Positions 1-8,190 of a stretch of DNA of 47,997 bases are shown here, piece after piece. A program made the translations under genes and the position numbers. How positions within the stretch are numbered: the stretch's first letter is position 1; each line of letters opens with the position of its first letter. The notes below the pieces were generated by a model. The model searched no databases. It had not been told where the DNA came from and saw nothing but the letters and a program-made list of their open reading frames with translations. The stretch is from Terriglobia bacterium (GTDB taxonomy: Bacteria > Acidobacteriota > Terriglobia > Bryobacterales > Bryobacteraceae): the NCBI GenBank assembly GCA_021325175.1, contig JAJPHS010000038.1, positions 1-47,997 on the forward strand, written 5' to 3'.

Positions 1-464
1 AAATTCATCATTCCAAGTACGCCGGCTGAGCGGGCGCTGAATTTCGACCGGTCAGCGAGCTTCGCATCCGGCTCCACGAGAATCATAGGAAGCCGATTCG
101 GACCGAGCACGGTCGTTACGATCCGGGCCAGAGCCTGACTTTGCCGCCGCGCCGTTTCGCGATCGAGAAAGATCTGGCTCGGCTGATGTCCCGAGGTGCC
201 GCTGGACATGAGTGTCTTAAAAATGTCTTTTTCGTCGATACTTCGAAGCTGCTGAGTCTTAAACAGCCGTATGGGCAAGTACGGAAGCTCACGAAGTGAG
301 CGAGCACCGGAATACTCCGGATGCAATGCACTCACAATCCGGCGATAACCGAAGCAATGTTGCATGTGGTGCAAAGTAAGATCATTCAGCCGGGAAAGCA
401 GCAGGCGTTCTTTCACGTTTTGGTCGATGCTATATTCGGAAAACTGCTCCAACTCGGCTAGCAT
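1..464 (-). CDS. LuxE-like acyl-protein synthetase, C-terminus outside window
   Basis: Reading the minus strand from ATG at 464 gives an open frame to the window edge (154 complete codons). The protein begins MLAELEQFSEYSIDQNV and carries the motif MSSGTSGHQPSQIF at about residues 86-99, the Ser/Thr/Gly-rich nucleotide loop of the LuxE/acyl-protein synthetase family (PF04443, AMP-forming ligases that load an acyl group onto an enzyme thiol). The start overlaps the stop of the upstream ligase by 7 bases (ATGCTAG), so the two are translationally coupled. In luciferase systems LuxE works with LuxC and LuxD on fatty acyl groups; here it ends an exopolysaccharide operon, so I infer acyl activation for a sugar or polymer modification. 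The C-terminal half, with the acyl-accepting cysteine, is not in the window. Family call firm, substrate unknown. Confidence 0.8.
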   Translation of the reverse strand, partial: MLAELEQFSEYSIDQNVKERLLLSRLNDLTLHHMQHCFGYRRIVSALHPEYSGARSLRELPYLPIRLFKTQQLRSIDEKDIFKTLMSSGTSGHQPSQIFLDRETARRQSQALARIVTTVLGPNRLPMILVEPDAKLADRSKFSARSAGVLGMMN

Positions 465-1843
465 CGCGCCGCTTCCTCCAGAACACGATAGTCAATCTTG
501 CCGTTGGACTTCAAAGGCAGGGAAGCGATGCTGCGGACATCGAAAAACTGCCGGTGGAGCGATAACTCACGAGCGAGCGCGTCGCGAAACTCGATCAAAG
601 CGCCGTTCTGGCCGGTTTCGCAAAACACCAGGATTTTTTCGCCGAGGCTGATCACTGCGGCGGGACCATGAGGTTTTAAAATTGTTTCCACTTCATCGAG
701 GTTAATTCGAAGTCCTGAAATCTTTGCGAAGCGATTCGCGCGCCCGGTGATGTACAGAAATCCGTTATGGTCGAGATACCCTTGGTCTCCGGTCCGCAGA
801 ACTCCCCTGAGATCGTCGCCGCGCGATAAGTCATCGCGCGTTTGCGCGTAGCCGAGCATTACGTTCGGACCTCTATACACGACTGTGCCATCCACAATAG
901 ATAAATCGCCGCCGGTCACCGGCTTTCCCGCCGAGCCGAGCTTTGCCGGAAGACACTCCGCCGGCAGAATACAAATTCGCGCCGTTGCTTCCGTCTGGCC
1001 ATACATGACGAAAAAGCGGCCGCGTCGCGATGTCATCAAACGGTAATTGTGCTCCACCAGGTGAGCCGGAAGATGGCCTCCGGCTTGGGTCATCGTATGA
1101 ATCGACGAAATCTCGTCGTTGGGAAGTCCGAGGCGGTGCAGTAAGTGATAGGTGTATGGAACGCCGCCAAAAGATGTGCACTTATATTCGCGGCAGGCCT
1201 TCCAAAAAAAACGGGACGTAAGGCTTTCCGAAGTGAGTGCCAGACAGGCCCCGGCCATCAGATGACTATGAACGACAGACAATCCATAAGAGTAGTGAAA
1301 AGGCAGGCTAGTAATTGCGCAGTCACTATCGTGAATATCAAGGCCGCGGCAGATGGAGTAAGCGTTGCTATAAAGATTCGACTCGCTGAGGCGAACGAAC
1401 TTTGCGGTTCCAGTGCTGCCCGAGGTAGTCAGCAGCAGCGCAAGCTCGGCGCAAATGTGCGTATGTTCCCGATTCAAGCGCCGCCAAATCACCGGCGCGG
1501 CGGCGTCTACGATTTCATAGCCGTTATATGAGTTCATCGAAATCGTGGAAGAGTGGAGGATGTAATCCGGCCGATAAGTCTCGACTAAAGGCCGCTGTCG
1601 AGCCAGTTCCGGATCAAGCAGCATCACTGCGTGGCCTGACTCGAGGCACGCAAGGTATCCACAGAGAGTCTCATAATCGTTTTTGCAAAAGCAGCAGACC
1701 AGAGCCTTGGAGTCGGATTCGAGGATGCCCGAAATACGCCGCACCCCTTCGCCGAGTTGCTTGTAGCTATAGGCAGCGTCACGTTCGCAGTCCACGGCAG
1801 CCGTATGAGCAGAACCATAGTCGATTTTCAAAACGTTCGGCAT
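458..1843 (-). CDS. AMP-dependent acyl/aryl ligase (ANL superfamily) in EPS operon
   Basis: A 461-residue adenylating enzyme. Visible ANL core motifs in order: LLLTTSGSTGTAKFV (P-loop A3), YGQTEATARI (A5), RTGDQGYLDHNGFLYITGR (A7/A8), GLRINLDEVE (hinge/A8) and a C-terminal LKSNGKIDYRVLEE with the conserved catalytic lysine (A10). The family activates a carboxylate as acyl-AMP and passes it to CoA or a carrier thiol. The ATG at 1843 is preferred over a longer frame reaching 1969, because the extra 42 residues are arginine-rich read-through antisense to nothing recognisable and overlap the upstream gene; with ATG 1843 the gap to that gene is 5 bases. It overlaps the LuxE-like gene by 7 bases. 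Base composition is lower in GC than the export genes of the same operon (26 of 60 G/C at 1261-1320). Substrate unknown; a short or modified carboxylic acid for sugar N-acylation is an inference. Confidence 0.88.
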   Translation of the reverse strand: MPNVLKIDYGSAHTAAVDCERDAAYSYKQLGEGVRRISGILESDSKALVCCFCKNDYETLCGYLACLESGHAVMLLDPELARQRPLVETYRPDYILHSSTISMNSYNGYEIVDAAAPVIWRRLNREHTHICAELALLLTTSGSTGTAKFVRLSESNLYSNAYSICRGLDIHDSDCAITSLPFHYSYGLSVVHSHLMAGACLALTSESLTSRFFWKACREYKCTSFGGVPYTYHLLHRLGLPNDEISSIHTMTQAGGHLPAHLVEHNYRLMTSRRGRFFVMYGQTEATARICILPAECLPAKLGSAGKPVTGGDLSIVDGTVVYRGPNVMLGYAQTRDDLSRGDDLRGVLRTGDQGYLDHNGFLYITGRANRFAKISGLRINLDEVETILKPHGPAAVISLGEKILVFCETGQNGALIEFRDALARELSLHRQFFDVRSIASLPLKSNGKIDYRVLEEAARC

Positions 1844-1848
1844 TGTGT

Positions 1849-2556
1849 TTACGATGCCTCGGCGCGGGCGATCCCCGGCTGAACGCCGGCTCGCGCCGGA
1901 TTCCCGAAGACGGTCGAACCCGCGGCCACGTCGCGCAGAACGATCGAGCCGGCGCCCACGGTGGCCCATTCGCCGACGTGAACATAAGGTATGACCACCG
2001 AGCCGAGTCCAATGAAAGCGCCGGTTCTAATGCTGCCACGGGCGCCGACAATCGCCTTATTTGCGACAAACACCAGATCGCCGATGGTGGTTTCGTGTCC
2101 GATTACGCAATCGGCGTACAGCACGCAGTGATTTCCGATCGAGCATTCGCCGCCCAGGACAACTTGCTCCTGAATGATGCAGCCTTGGCCGATCGAACAT
2201 CGTTCGATGTCAACCGAGGGGTGAACGAGGGTCAGGTGCTTGATCCGCGGGAAATGATTCAGGCGCGCGACGATAGACTGCCGGACCTTCATGTCTCCGG
2301 CTATGTTGTTTACAACGTAACAATCACGCAGTTTGCTGTTGAGCAAATCGACGCTTCCAAGCACCGGATAATTCATGAAAGACGTTCCGTGCTTTCGCGC
2401 ATCGTCATCAAGAAACCCTTCAATACGGATATCTTCAGTTCCGGCCCGATTGATGGCTTCGATCAGTTTAATGACATCTGGCGCGGAAGCGCCGACGATA
2501 ATTGTGTGCTTTGAATTCACAATGATTAGATCACTGCCAGACCGGTGACGCTTCAC
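1849..2556 (-). CDS. PglD/NeuD-family sugar O/N-acetyltransferase
   Basis: 235 residues: an N-terminal Rossmann-like PglD N-domain (KHTIIVGASAPDVIKLI, residues about 16-32, with GFLDDD at 47-52) followed by a left-handed beta-helix of hexapeptide repeats (about 110-225). His154-Glu155 in VIGHETTIGD match the His-Glu pair used as catalytic base in PglD. Family members acetylate the 4-amino group of UDP-4-amino sugars with acetyl-CoA, or O-acetylate sialic acid (NeuD). Together with the PglF-like and DegT genes this points to a 2,4-diacetamido sugar. The start shown is GTG at 2556, overlapping the upstream glycosyltransferase by 26 bases; a second GTG at 2520 would leave a 10-base gap, and neither has a strong ribosome binding site. 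Acceptor regiochemistry cannot be read from sequence. Confidence 0.85.
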   Translation of the reverse strand: MKRHRSGSDLIIVNSKHTIIVGASAPDVIKLIEAINRAGTEDIRIEGFLDDDARKHGTSFMNYPVLGSVDLLNSKLRDCYVVNNIAGDMKVRQSIVARLNHFPRIKHLTLVHPSVDIERCSIGQGCIIQEQVVLGGECSIGNHCVLYADCVIGHETTIGDLVFVANKAIVGARGSIRTGAFIGLGSVVIPYVHVGEWATVGAGSIVLRDVAAGSTVFGNPARAGVQPGIARAEAS

Positions 2557-3697
2557 ATACTCTTACTTTGAGCAGTTCCTGGTACAAGGCGCGATAACGG
2601 CCGGCCATAAGTTGTTGAATATGGCCGGCCCGGAACAGGCGCAGCGCATTTTGTGCTTTTTCCCCGGCTAGTTGCGGATCGCTCATCAGAGCGCCCATCG
2701 CATCGGCGAGCGCCGCGGCGTTCCTTACGGGCACGATCAAGGCTCCCTCGCCATTAGCGACCGGCTCCAGATTGCCGCCTATGGAGGTTGCAACCACCGG
2801 TTTCCCGGCTGACATCGCCTCCAATAATGCAATGGACATGCCCTCGTGCAGACTCGGCAGAACGACGATGTCGGCCGCGTTCAATAGATCCGGAATATCC
2901 TGGCGAAAGCCAGCGAAAAGCACTGTTTCCGCGAGCCCCATGCGGGAAACCTGCCGTTCAAGCGCGGCACGAAGCGGGCCATCGCCCGCCAGCACCACGC
3001 GAAACGGACGATTCGGAAATCGTGAACGAAGCAGAGCGGCGGCGTCGATCAGGTATTCGAGGCCCTTACCCTGAAACAAGCGCCCCGGCGTGAGAAAGAA
3101 AGTTTCGGATTCGGAGATTTTCAGCTCATCGCGAACCTGCCGGGCGTGCCTGCAAATTCTCTGCTGAACGTCCGGAATCCCATTCGGAATCGCGACGATC
3201 TTCTCCGGGCCGCCGATCTTCCAGCGCAGCCCCCAGTCGCGATGGTAATGGCTCACCGTGACGATGCGATGGCAGCAGCGCGCGGCATATTGTTCAAGCG
3301 CGCGCCACAGCAGCGACGACACCGCGCCCGAATCTTCGTGAAACGGGAAGCTGTGCGCGGTGTGGACAATGGCCGGAATCCCCGCGTGAAAAGCGGCAAT
3401 GCGGCCGACAAATCCCGCCTTCGAGGTATGAGTATGAACCAAGTCGTAAGGATTTTCTTTCAGAAATCGATACAGCTTATGAAGGCCGCGCAGATCGCGC
3501 AAGGGACGGATATTCCGCCAGATCACATCCAAATCCACCACGCCGACGCCGCGCGACCGGAACATCTTCTGGCAAACCGGATCGGTCGCCAGAACGTCGA
3601 CCTGCCATCCGGCCTCCTGCGCCATTTCGGTGAGCGCCAGAATAATGCTTCCTCCGCCGCCCCACTTTGAATCTCCGACGATGTGCAGAATTCTCAT
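2531..3697 (-). CDS. GT4 family glycosyltransferase
   Basis: A 388-residue GT-B fold retaining glycosyltransferase. The N-terminal domain starts MRILHIVGDSKWGGGGS with the Gly-rich acceptor-side loop; the C-terminal nucleotide-sugar domain (PF00534) contains FFLTPGRLFQGKGLEYLIDA and the EX7E signature HEGMSIALLEAM. It presumably adds one sugar to the lipid-linked repeat unit on the cytoplasmic face of the inner membrane. It is the only glycosyltransferase visible, so further transferases and the initiating phosphoglycosyltransferase must lie past the left edge or elsewhere. ATG at 3697; only one base separates it from the upstream dehydratase stop. Confidence 0.9.
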   Translation of the reverse strand: MRILHIVGDSKWGGGGSIILALTEMAQEAGWQVDVLATDPVCQKMFRSRGVGVVDLDVIWRNIRPLRDLRGLHKLYRFLKENPYDLVHTHTSKAGFVGRIAAFHAGIPAIVHTAHSFPFHEDSGAVSSLLWRALEQYAARCCHRIVTVSHYHRDWGLRWKIGGPEKIVAIPNGIPDVQQRICRHARQVRDELKISESETFFLTPGRLFQGKGLEYLIDAAALLRSRFPNRPFRVVLAGDGPLRAALERQVSRMGLAETVLFAGFRQDIPDLLNAADIVVLPSLHEGMSIALLEAMSAGKPVVATSIGGNLEPVANGEGALIVPVRNAAALADAMGALMSDPQLAGEKAQNALRLFRAGHIQQLMAGRYRALYQELLKVRVCEASPVWQ

Positions 3698-3698
3698 A

Positions 3699-5651
3699 TC
3701 ACGATAAGGCCGGAATCGAAGCCGGCTTGGCGGGCTCGGGCGCGGCCACGGGGCGCGCGACGGCCGTCTTCGGTCTCTTCCAGCGCTGGCTTGGCCGATA
3801 CTCCGGAACCAGATCCTGAATGTGCTCGACGATGGCCAACTCCGCGCGCTGCTCGATCAGACGGCGAAGCTCGGCCAGCCAGGATACGATCGAGCTCCAG
3901 TCCGGCGGAGTCTGGCGGAAAATTTTGATTTTCTTATGCTCGGTCGGCAGAATTTTTTCCGCCGGCAGATTCGTCTCCTCGAAAAGTTTTTCGCCGGGAC
4001 GCAGGCCGGTGAAGCGAATATCAATATCCTGATACGGAACAAGCCCGGCGAGGCGGATCATGTTGATCGCCAGGTCGAGAACTCGAACCGGCTCGCCCAT
4101 ATCCAGAACAAAAATCTCCGATCCCTTACCCATGGTGTGCGCGCACAGCACCAGGGAGACGGCTTCGGAGGCCGTCATGAAATAGCGCTGGACGTCCGGA
4201 TGAGTGACTTTCACCGGTCCGCCGCCCTGGATCTGCTGTTGGAAAATCGGCACCACGCTTCCGTTGCTGCCCAGCACGTTTCCGAAGCGCACGGAAACGC
4301 ATTTGGTATTCCGCCCTTCGCGCGAGGAGGCCGAAGCGGAGACGATCATTTCGCAGACACGCTTGGTCGCGCCCATCACGTTGGTCGGATTCACCGCCTT
4401 ATCGGAGGAAATCATCAGAAAATTCGGAACGTGATGCTTCTGGACGGCCTGGATCAGGTTGAGCGTTCCGAAGATGTTGTTGTGCACTGCCTCCAGAACG
4501 TGCGTCTCCATCATCGGGACGTGTTTATACGCCGCGGCGTGAAAAACGGAGTCGATAGGGCCCTGGCTGAAGACTTGATCCAACCGTTGGACGTCGCGAA
4601 TGTCGCCCAGGGCGGGAACAAAATCCAGCTCCGGATATTTATCGCGCAGCTCGCACTCGATGCGGAACAGATCGCTCTCGGCCTGATCGAAGGCGATCAA
4701 CCGCGATGGATTGAAGCGCGCGATTTGCCGGCAGAGCTCGGATCCGATCGATCCGGCGGCCCCGGTGACCAGCACGCATTGTCTGGCCAGACCCTCTCTT
4801 ACCGGAGCTTCATCGAGTTGCACGGCGGGCCGTCCGAGCAGGTCCGTCAGCGCCACGTCGCGGATCTGTTCGGCGAGCACCTTGCGATTCAACAGATCGC
4901 CGAGGCCGGGAATTGTCTTGCAAGGAATGTGCGCGGCCTGGCAGTTCGCCACCGCTTCCCGCCGCTCGCGTCCCGTGGCGGAAGGCATCGCGATCACGAT
5001 CTCTTCCACGCGGGCGCGGTGGCGATTCAAATGAGCGACGATCGAAGCGGCCTGCCGCCCGCAGCCTAATACGCGCACGCCCATCAGCACCGCGCCGCGC
5101 TTCGACTCATCGTCGTCGAGAAAACCGATCACGTGATAGCCCAGAGATTTGTTCCCCCGAATCTCCCGCAGCAGTGTCGCGCCCGCGGCGCCCGCGCCGT
5201 AAATCAGAATGTTCTTCCGCTTCTGCCCGGGCGCGGGCCGTCCCGCCGAATCCAGGTAAAAACGCCCGGCGTAGCGCAGCACCAGCGTGGAGAGACAGCA
5301 GACCAGGAAATCGATCACGCAGATCGATCGGGAAAAACCGCCTTGAAAGTACAAGCTCGTGAGCAGGGCTACAATTGCGGTGAACACCGCCGAAGCCAGC
5401 ACATTGATCATCAGGAGCCGCCGGAGATCGCCCAGTTCGGCGAACATCCATAAGCTGCGATGCAATCCGGCGAGATAAAAAATCGGTGCTTTTGCCGCCG
5501 CCGCGGCGACGAGCATCATCGTCAGGATGACGAAAGCCCGCTGTGGGATGGCAAAATCAAAGCGCAGTTCGAAAGCTGCCAGGCAGGAGAACAGGATCGC
5601 CGCCAGATAGCCGATTCGCGCTCCGAATTTAGAGATCCGATGAGTACTCAT
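3699..5651 (-). CDS. Membrane UDP-GlcNAc 4,6-dehydratase, PglF/WbpM/CapD type
   Basis: 650 residues. An N-terminal block of about four hydrophobic segments (12-130) is followed by a CoA-binding-like Rossmann domain (about 146-250, with LIYGAGAAGATLL) and a catalytic SDR domain with TGAAGSIG at 296-303. The active site reads SSDKAVNPTNVMGATKR: the usual SDR Tyr is Met426, paired with Lys430, as in WbpM/PglF enzymes. This family converts UDP-GlcNAc to UDP-2-acetamido-2,6-dideoxy-xylo-hexos-4-ulose, the substrate for the aminotransferase encoded just upstream. The C-terminal tail ends in a Pro/Ala-rich stretch. ATG at 5651 lacks a clear ribosome binding site. Full length for the membrane-anchored subfamily. 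Confidence 0.92.
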   Translation of the reverse strand: MSTHRISKFGARIGYLAAILFSCLAAFELRFDFAIPQRAFVILTMMLVAAAAAKAPIFYLAGLHRSLWMFAELGDLRRLLMINVLASAVFTAIVALLTSLYFQGGFSRSICVIDFLVCCLSTLVLRYAGRFYLDSAGRPAPGQKRKNILIYGAGAAGATLLREIRGNKSLGYHVIGFLDDDESKRGAVLMGVRVLGCGRQAASIVAHLNRHRARVEEIVIAMPSATGRERREAVANCQAAHIPCKTIPGLGDLLNRKVLAEQIRDVALTDLLGRPAVQLDEAPVREGLARQCVLVTGAAGSIGSELCRQIARFNPSRLIAFDQAESDLFRIECELRDKYPELDFVPALGDIRDVQRLDQVFSQGPIDSVFHAAAYKHVPMMETHVLEAVHNNIFGTLNLIQAVQKHHVPNFLMISSDKAVNPTNVMGATKRVCEMIVSASASSREGRNTKCVSVRFGNVLGSNGSVVPIFQQQIQGGGPVKVTHPDVQRYFMTASEAVSLVLCAHTMGKGSEIFVLDMGEPVRVLDLAINMIRLAGLVPYQDIDIRFTGLRPGEKLFEETNLPAEKILPTEHKKIKIFRQTPPDWSSIVSWLAELRRLIEQRAELAIVEHIQDLVPEYRPSQRWKRPKTAVARPVAAPEPAKPASIPALS

Positions 5652-5675
5652 GACGTTGGTTGGTAACGATCCTTC

Positions 5676-6902
5676 TTAAACCGCCATGGATTGAAGAGTG
5701 CGCGCCGGCGCCCGCGAGGAGCACGCAAGGTCCTTCACCGCGTTGGCGACGTATAGAACCTGTTCCTCCGTCATCGCCGGATAAAGAGGCAGCGATACCA
5801 GGCGCGGATAAAGCTCCAGCGCGCGGCGGCATGGCTGCTCGCCAAGCGACATTTTTCCGAAATAGGGATGCCGCGGAATCGGGATGAAGTGGACGCTCGC
5901 TCCAATGCCGAGCCGCCGCAGATCCTCGATGAACTCGTAGCGGTCGATTCGCAGCCGGTCCAGATTCAGCCGAAGCATGTAAAGATGCCAGGCGTGGCGC
6001 GAGCCCGGGCGATCCCGCGGGATCTCGACCTCGGCGACCTCGCCCAGCACGCGATTGTAGATTTCAACGTAGCGCTGCCGCGTCGCGATGAACGATTCCA
6101 GTTTTCGCAGTTGATGAATGCCGATCGCCGATTGCAGATCCGACAGGTTGTATTTGAAGCCTCGCGCGACCACTTCGTAGTACCAGCTTCCGCGCTCGGT
6201 GTAGCGATTCCAGGCGTCGCGGCTCATTCCGTGCAGCGTCAGCATCCGCATCGTGTGGGCAAGCTGTTGGCTGCCGGTGGTGATCATGCCGCCTTCTCCG
6301 GTAGTCAGATTCTTCGTTGCGTAGAAGCTGAACACCACCGCGTCGCTCGCCGGCTCGTTCTCCTTGCGCGGAGAAGCGCCGATCGGAACGCCTTCGTAAT
6401 CGGCGCCTGCCGCGTGCGCCGCGTCCTCGATGACGAATAATCCATGCTTGCGCGCCAGGTCCCAAATCGGCCGCATTTCGCAAGGCAGGCCGGCCAGGTG
6501 CACGGGAATGATGGCGCGCGTCCGCGGCGTGATGGCCTTGGCGACCTCCTCCGGATCGATATTTCCGTCCGGTCCGATGTCGGCGAGAATCGGCTTGGCC
6601 CCGACATGCAGAATCGTGTGCACCGTCGAGCAAAACGTCAGCGGCGTCGTGATCACCTCGTCGCCTTCGCCGATGCCGAGCGCTGCCAGCGCGACATGCA
6701 ATCCCGCGGTGGCTGAATTGACCGCAATCGCGCAGCGCGCGTTCACGTACTTGGCGAAATCCTCTTCAAATTGCGCCGTGCGCGGTCCCGTGGTCAGCCA
6801 GCCCGAGCGAAGCGTTGCCTCCACTTCTCGAATTTCTTCCTCTCCGATCGACGGCCGATGAAAGGCAATGAAAGATTGATCAGCCGAAGCTTGATTACCC
6901 AT
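5676..6902 (-). CDS. DegT/DnrJ/EryC1/StrS sugar aminotransferase (PglE-like)
   Basis: A 408-residue PLP-dependent aminotransferase that would put an amino group on a 4-keto nucleotide sugar using glutamate. The Schiff-base lysine is K197 in VVFSFYATKNLTTGEGG; other family marks are SGWLTTGPRTAQFE near the N-terminus, AVNSATAGLHVAL, and FVIEDAAHAAGA with the PLP-ring Asp. I start it at ATG 6902, which overlaps the upstream polymerase stop by 8 bases (ATGGGTAA); a longer frame reaches a TTG at 6929 but adds nothing conserved. It acts between the adjacent dehydratase and the acetyltransferase in a bacillosamine-type route. DegT enzymes for other 3- or 4-amino sugars look alike, so the exact product is inferred from context. 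Confidence 0.9.
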   Translation of the reverse strand: MGNQASADQSFIAFHRPSIGEEEIREVEATLRSGWLTTGPRTAQFEEDFAKYVNARCAIAVNSATAGLHVALAALGIGEGDEVITTPLTFCSTVHTILHVGAKPILADIGPDGNIDPEEVAKAITPRTRAIIPVHLAGLPCEMRPIWDLARKHGLFVIEDAAHAAGADYEGVPIGASPRKENEPASDAVVFSFYATKNLTTGEGGMITTGSQQLAHTMRMLTLHGMSRDAWNRYTERGSWYYEVVARGFKYNLSDLQSAIGIHQLRKLESFIATRQRYVEIYNRVLGEVAEVEIPRDRPGSRHAWHLYMLRLNLDRLRIDRYEFIEDLRRLGIGASVHFIPIPRHPYFGKMSLGEQPCRRALELYPRLVSLPLYPAMTEEQVLYVANAVKDLACSSRAPARTLQSMAV

Positions 6903-8190
6903 GTATGGCGCTCCTGAATGACGATGCAAAACGTGCCGGAAAAACCAGGCGGGGCCGGCGCTCGCGGCGAGCGACGGAATAACTGGAGGCGATTAAGGCG
7001 AACGTCAGCCACCAGTGCCGTTGATAAAACGCTTCGATGCCCAGCGACATGCTGGTCATGAGGATCATGCCCAGAATCAATCCGAAAACGACGGGCTTCT
7101 CGCTGCGCGGCGCCAGGCGATAAGCGGCGCGGGCGCGCAGCGCGAACGACAGCAAGAATCCCGCGAAAATCGTGAACCCGATTACGCCGAATTCGGTCAA
7201 AAACCAGATCGGGGAGTTGTGAATGATGGTCTGCTGCTGCTCATAGAACGAGCCCACGCCGATTCCAAAAAACGGGTGATGCACGAAATCCGCCAGGCCG
7301 GAGGACACCAGGTCGAAGCGCGTTCTCCCCGCTCCGGTGTCCACCTCGGGCCGGAACGCCAGGTGTTCAAAAAGCGACAGAAACTGCCGTCCCATGACGA
7401 CCATCGTTACGGCGAAGCCGCACAGCAGCAGGAACAGCGCCCGGATCGCCGTCGCGAATCGAGTGAAGAGCAGAAACAGAAACACAATTGCCAGGCTGAT
7501 CCATGAGGTCCGGGAAAAGGACACCAAAAGCCCGGCCGCCAACGTGAGGCGCGCGAAAATCAGGAACTTTTTCCGGAACAGCGGCTCGCCCGATGAGCAG
7601 GCTCCTTGGCAAATCACCAGCGTGGTGGCTACCAGGCCGCCATACGCGTTGGCGTCGCCCATCAGTCCAGCCAGACGCAGGCCGTTGTCGGCCACGAACG
7701 GGGAGCCGATGCCCAAACGCGTAGACGCCACCCAGGCAAGCACCCCCACGATGTTCTGCGCGACCACGCTCACGACGAACGCGCGCATCACCATCCGGAT
7801 GGTGTGCCAGTTCTTCGCCGCCGACGTCAGAAACGCGTAGGCAAGAAAAAGAATCAGCAGTCCGATGTCTTTATTGAGGTAAACGTAGCGCTGGAGGCTG
7901 CCCTCGCGGATCGCCACCGTCAGCGTGCTCACCGCAAAAAGCGCCAGCAGCGCGTACTGCCACGGTGACCACAATTCGCGGCGGTAGCGCAGGTTCGGAA
8001 ATTCCAGCACCGCGATCAGCACGAGAATAATGTCCGAGGCCGAATAGGAGATCATCTCCGCCGCGCCCTGATACTGATAGGGCAAAAGCGCGGCCCAAGC
8101 CATCAGCAACCCGGTCATCCACGTCACGCGCGGTTTTCTCTCCACCGCGTGCGCCGGCGTGAAATGCATCGGCGGATTCATGACGGTCAT
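6895..8190 (-). CDS. O-antigen ligase/Wzy-type polysaccharide polymerase
   Basis: 431 residues with many hydrophobic segments, for example WMTGLLMAWAALLPYQYQG, YVYLNKDIGLLILFLAYAFL and WISLAIVFLFLLFTRFA, and the periplasmic loop signature GIGVGSFYEQQQTIIHNSPI followed by FLTEFGVIGF of the O-antigen ligase family (PF04932). It is expected to polymerise lipid-linked repeat units at the periplasmic face of the inner membrane. ATG at 8190 overlaps the flippase stop in an ATGA; the frame is open further upstream but that part is antisense-like. In a Wzx/Wzy locus without LPS core genes, polymerase is likelier than ligase. Confidence 0.85.
   Translation of the reverse strand: MTVMNPPMHFTPAHAVERKPRVTWMTGLLMAWAALLPYQYQGAAEMISYSASDIILVLIAVLEFPNLRYRRELWSPWQYALLALFAVSTLTVAIREGSLQRYVYLNKDIGLLILFLAYAFLTSAAKNWHTIRMVMRAFVVSVVAQNIVGVLAWVASTRLGIGSPFVADNGLRLAGLMGDANAYGGLVATTLVICQGACSSGEPLFRKKFLIFARLTLAAGLLVSFSRTSWISLAIVFLFLLFTRFATAIRALFLLLCGFAVTMVVMGRQFLSLFEHLAFRPEVDTGAGRTRFDLVSSGLADFVHHPFFGIGVGSFYEQQQTIIHNSPIWFLTEFGVIGFTIFAGFLLSFALRARAAYRLAPRSEKPVVFGLILGMILMTSMSLGIEAFYQRHWWLTFALIASSYSVARRERRPRLVFPARFASSFRSAIHG

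Noticed and set aside
3822..5069. Long open frame (415 codons) on the plus strand opposite the dehydratase
   Set aside because: Antisense to a strongly supported gene, rich in Arg/His/Gln as expected from reverse reading of GC-rich codons, and no family motif.
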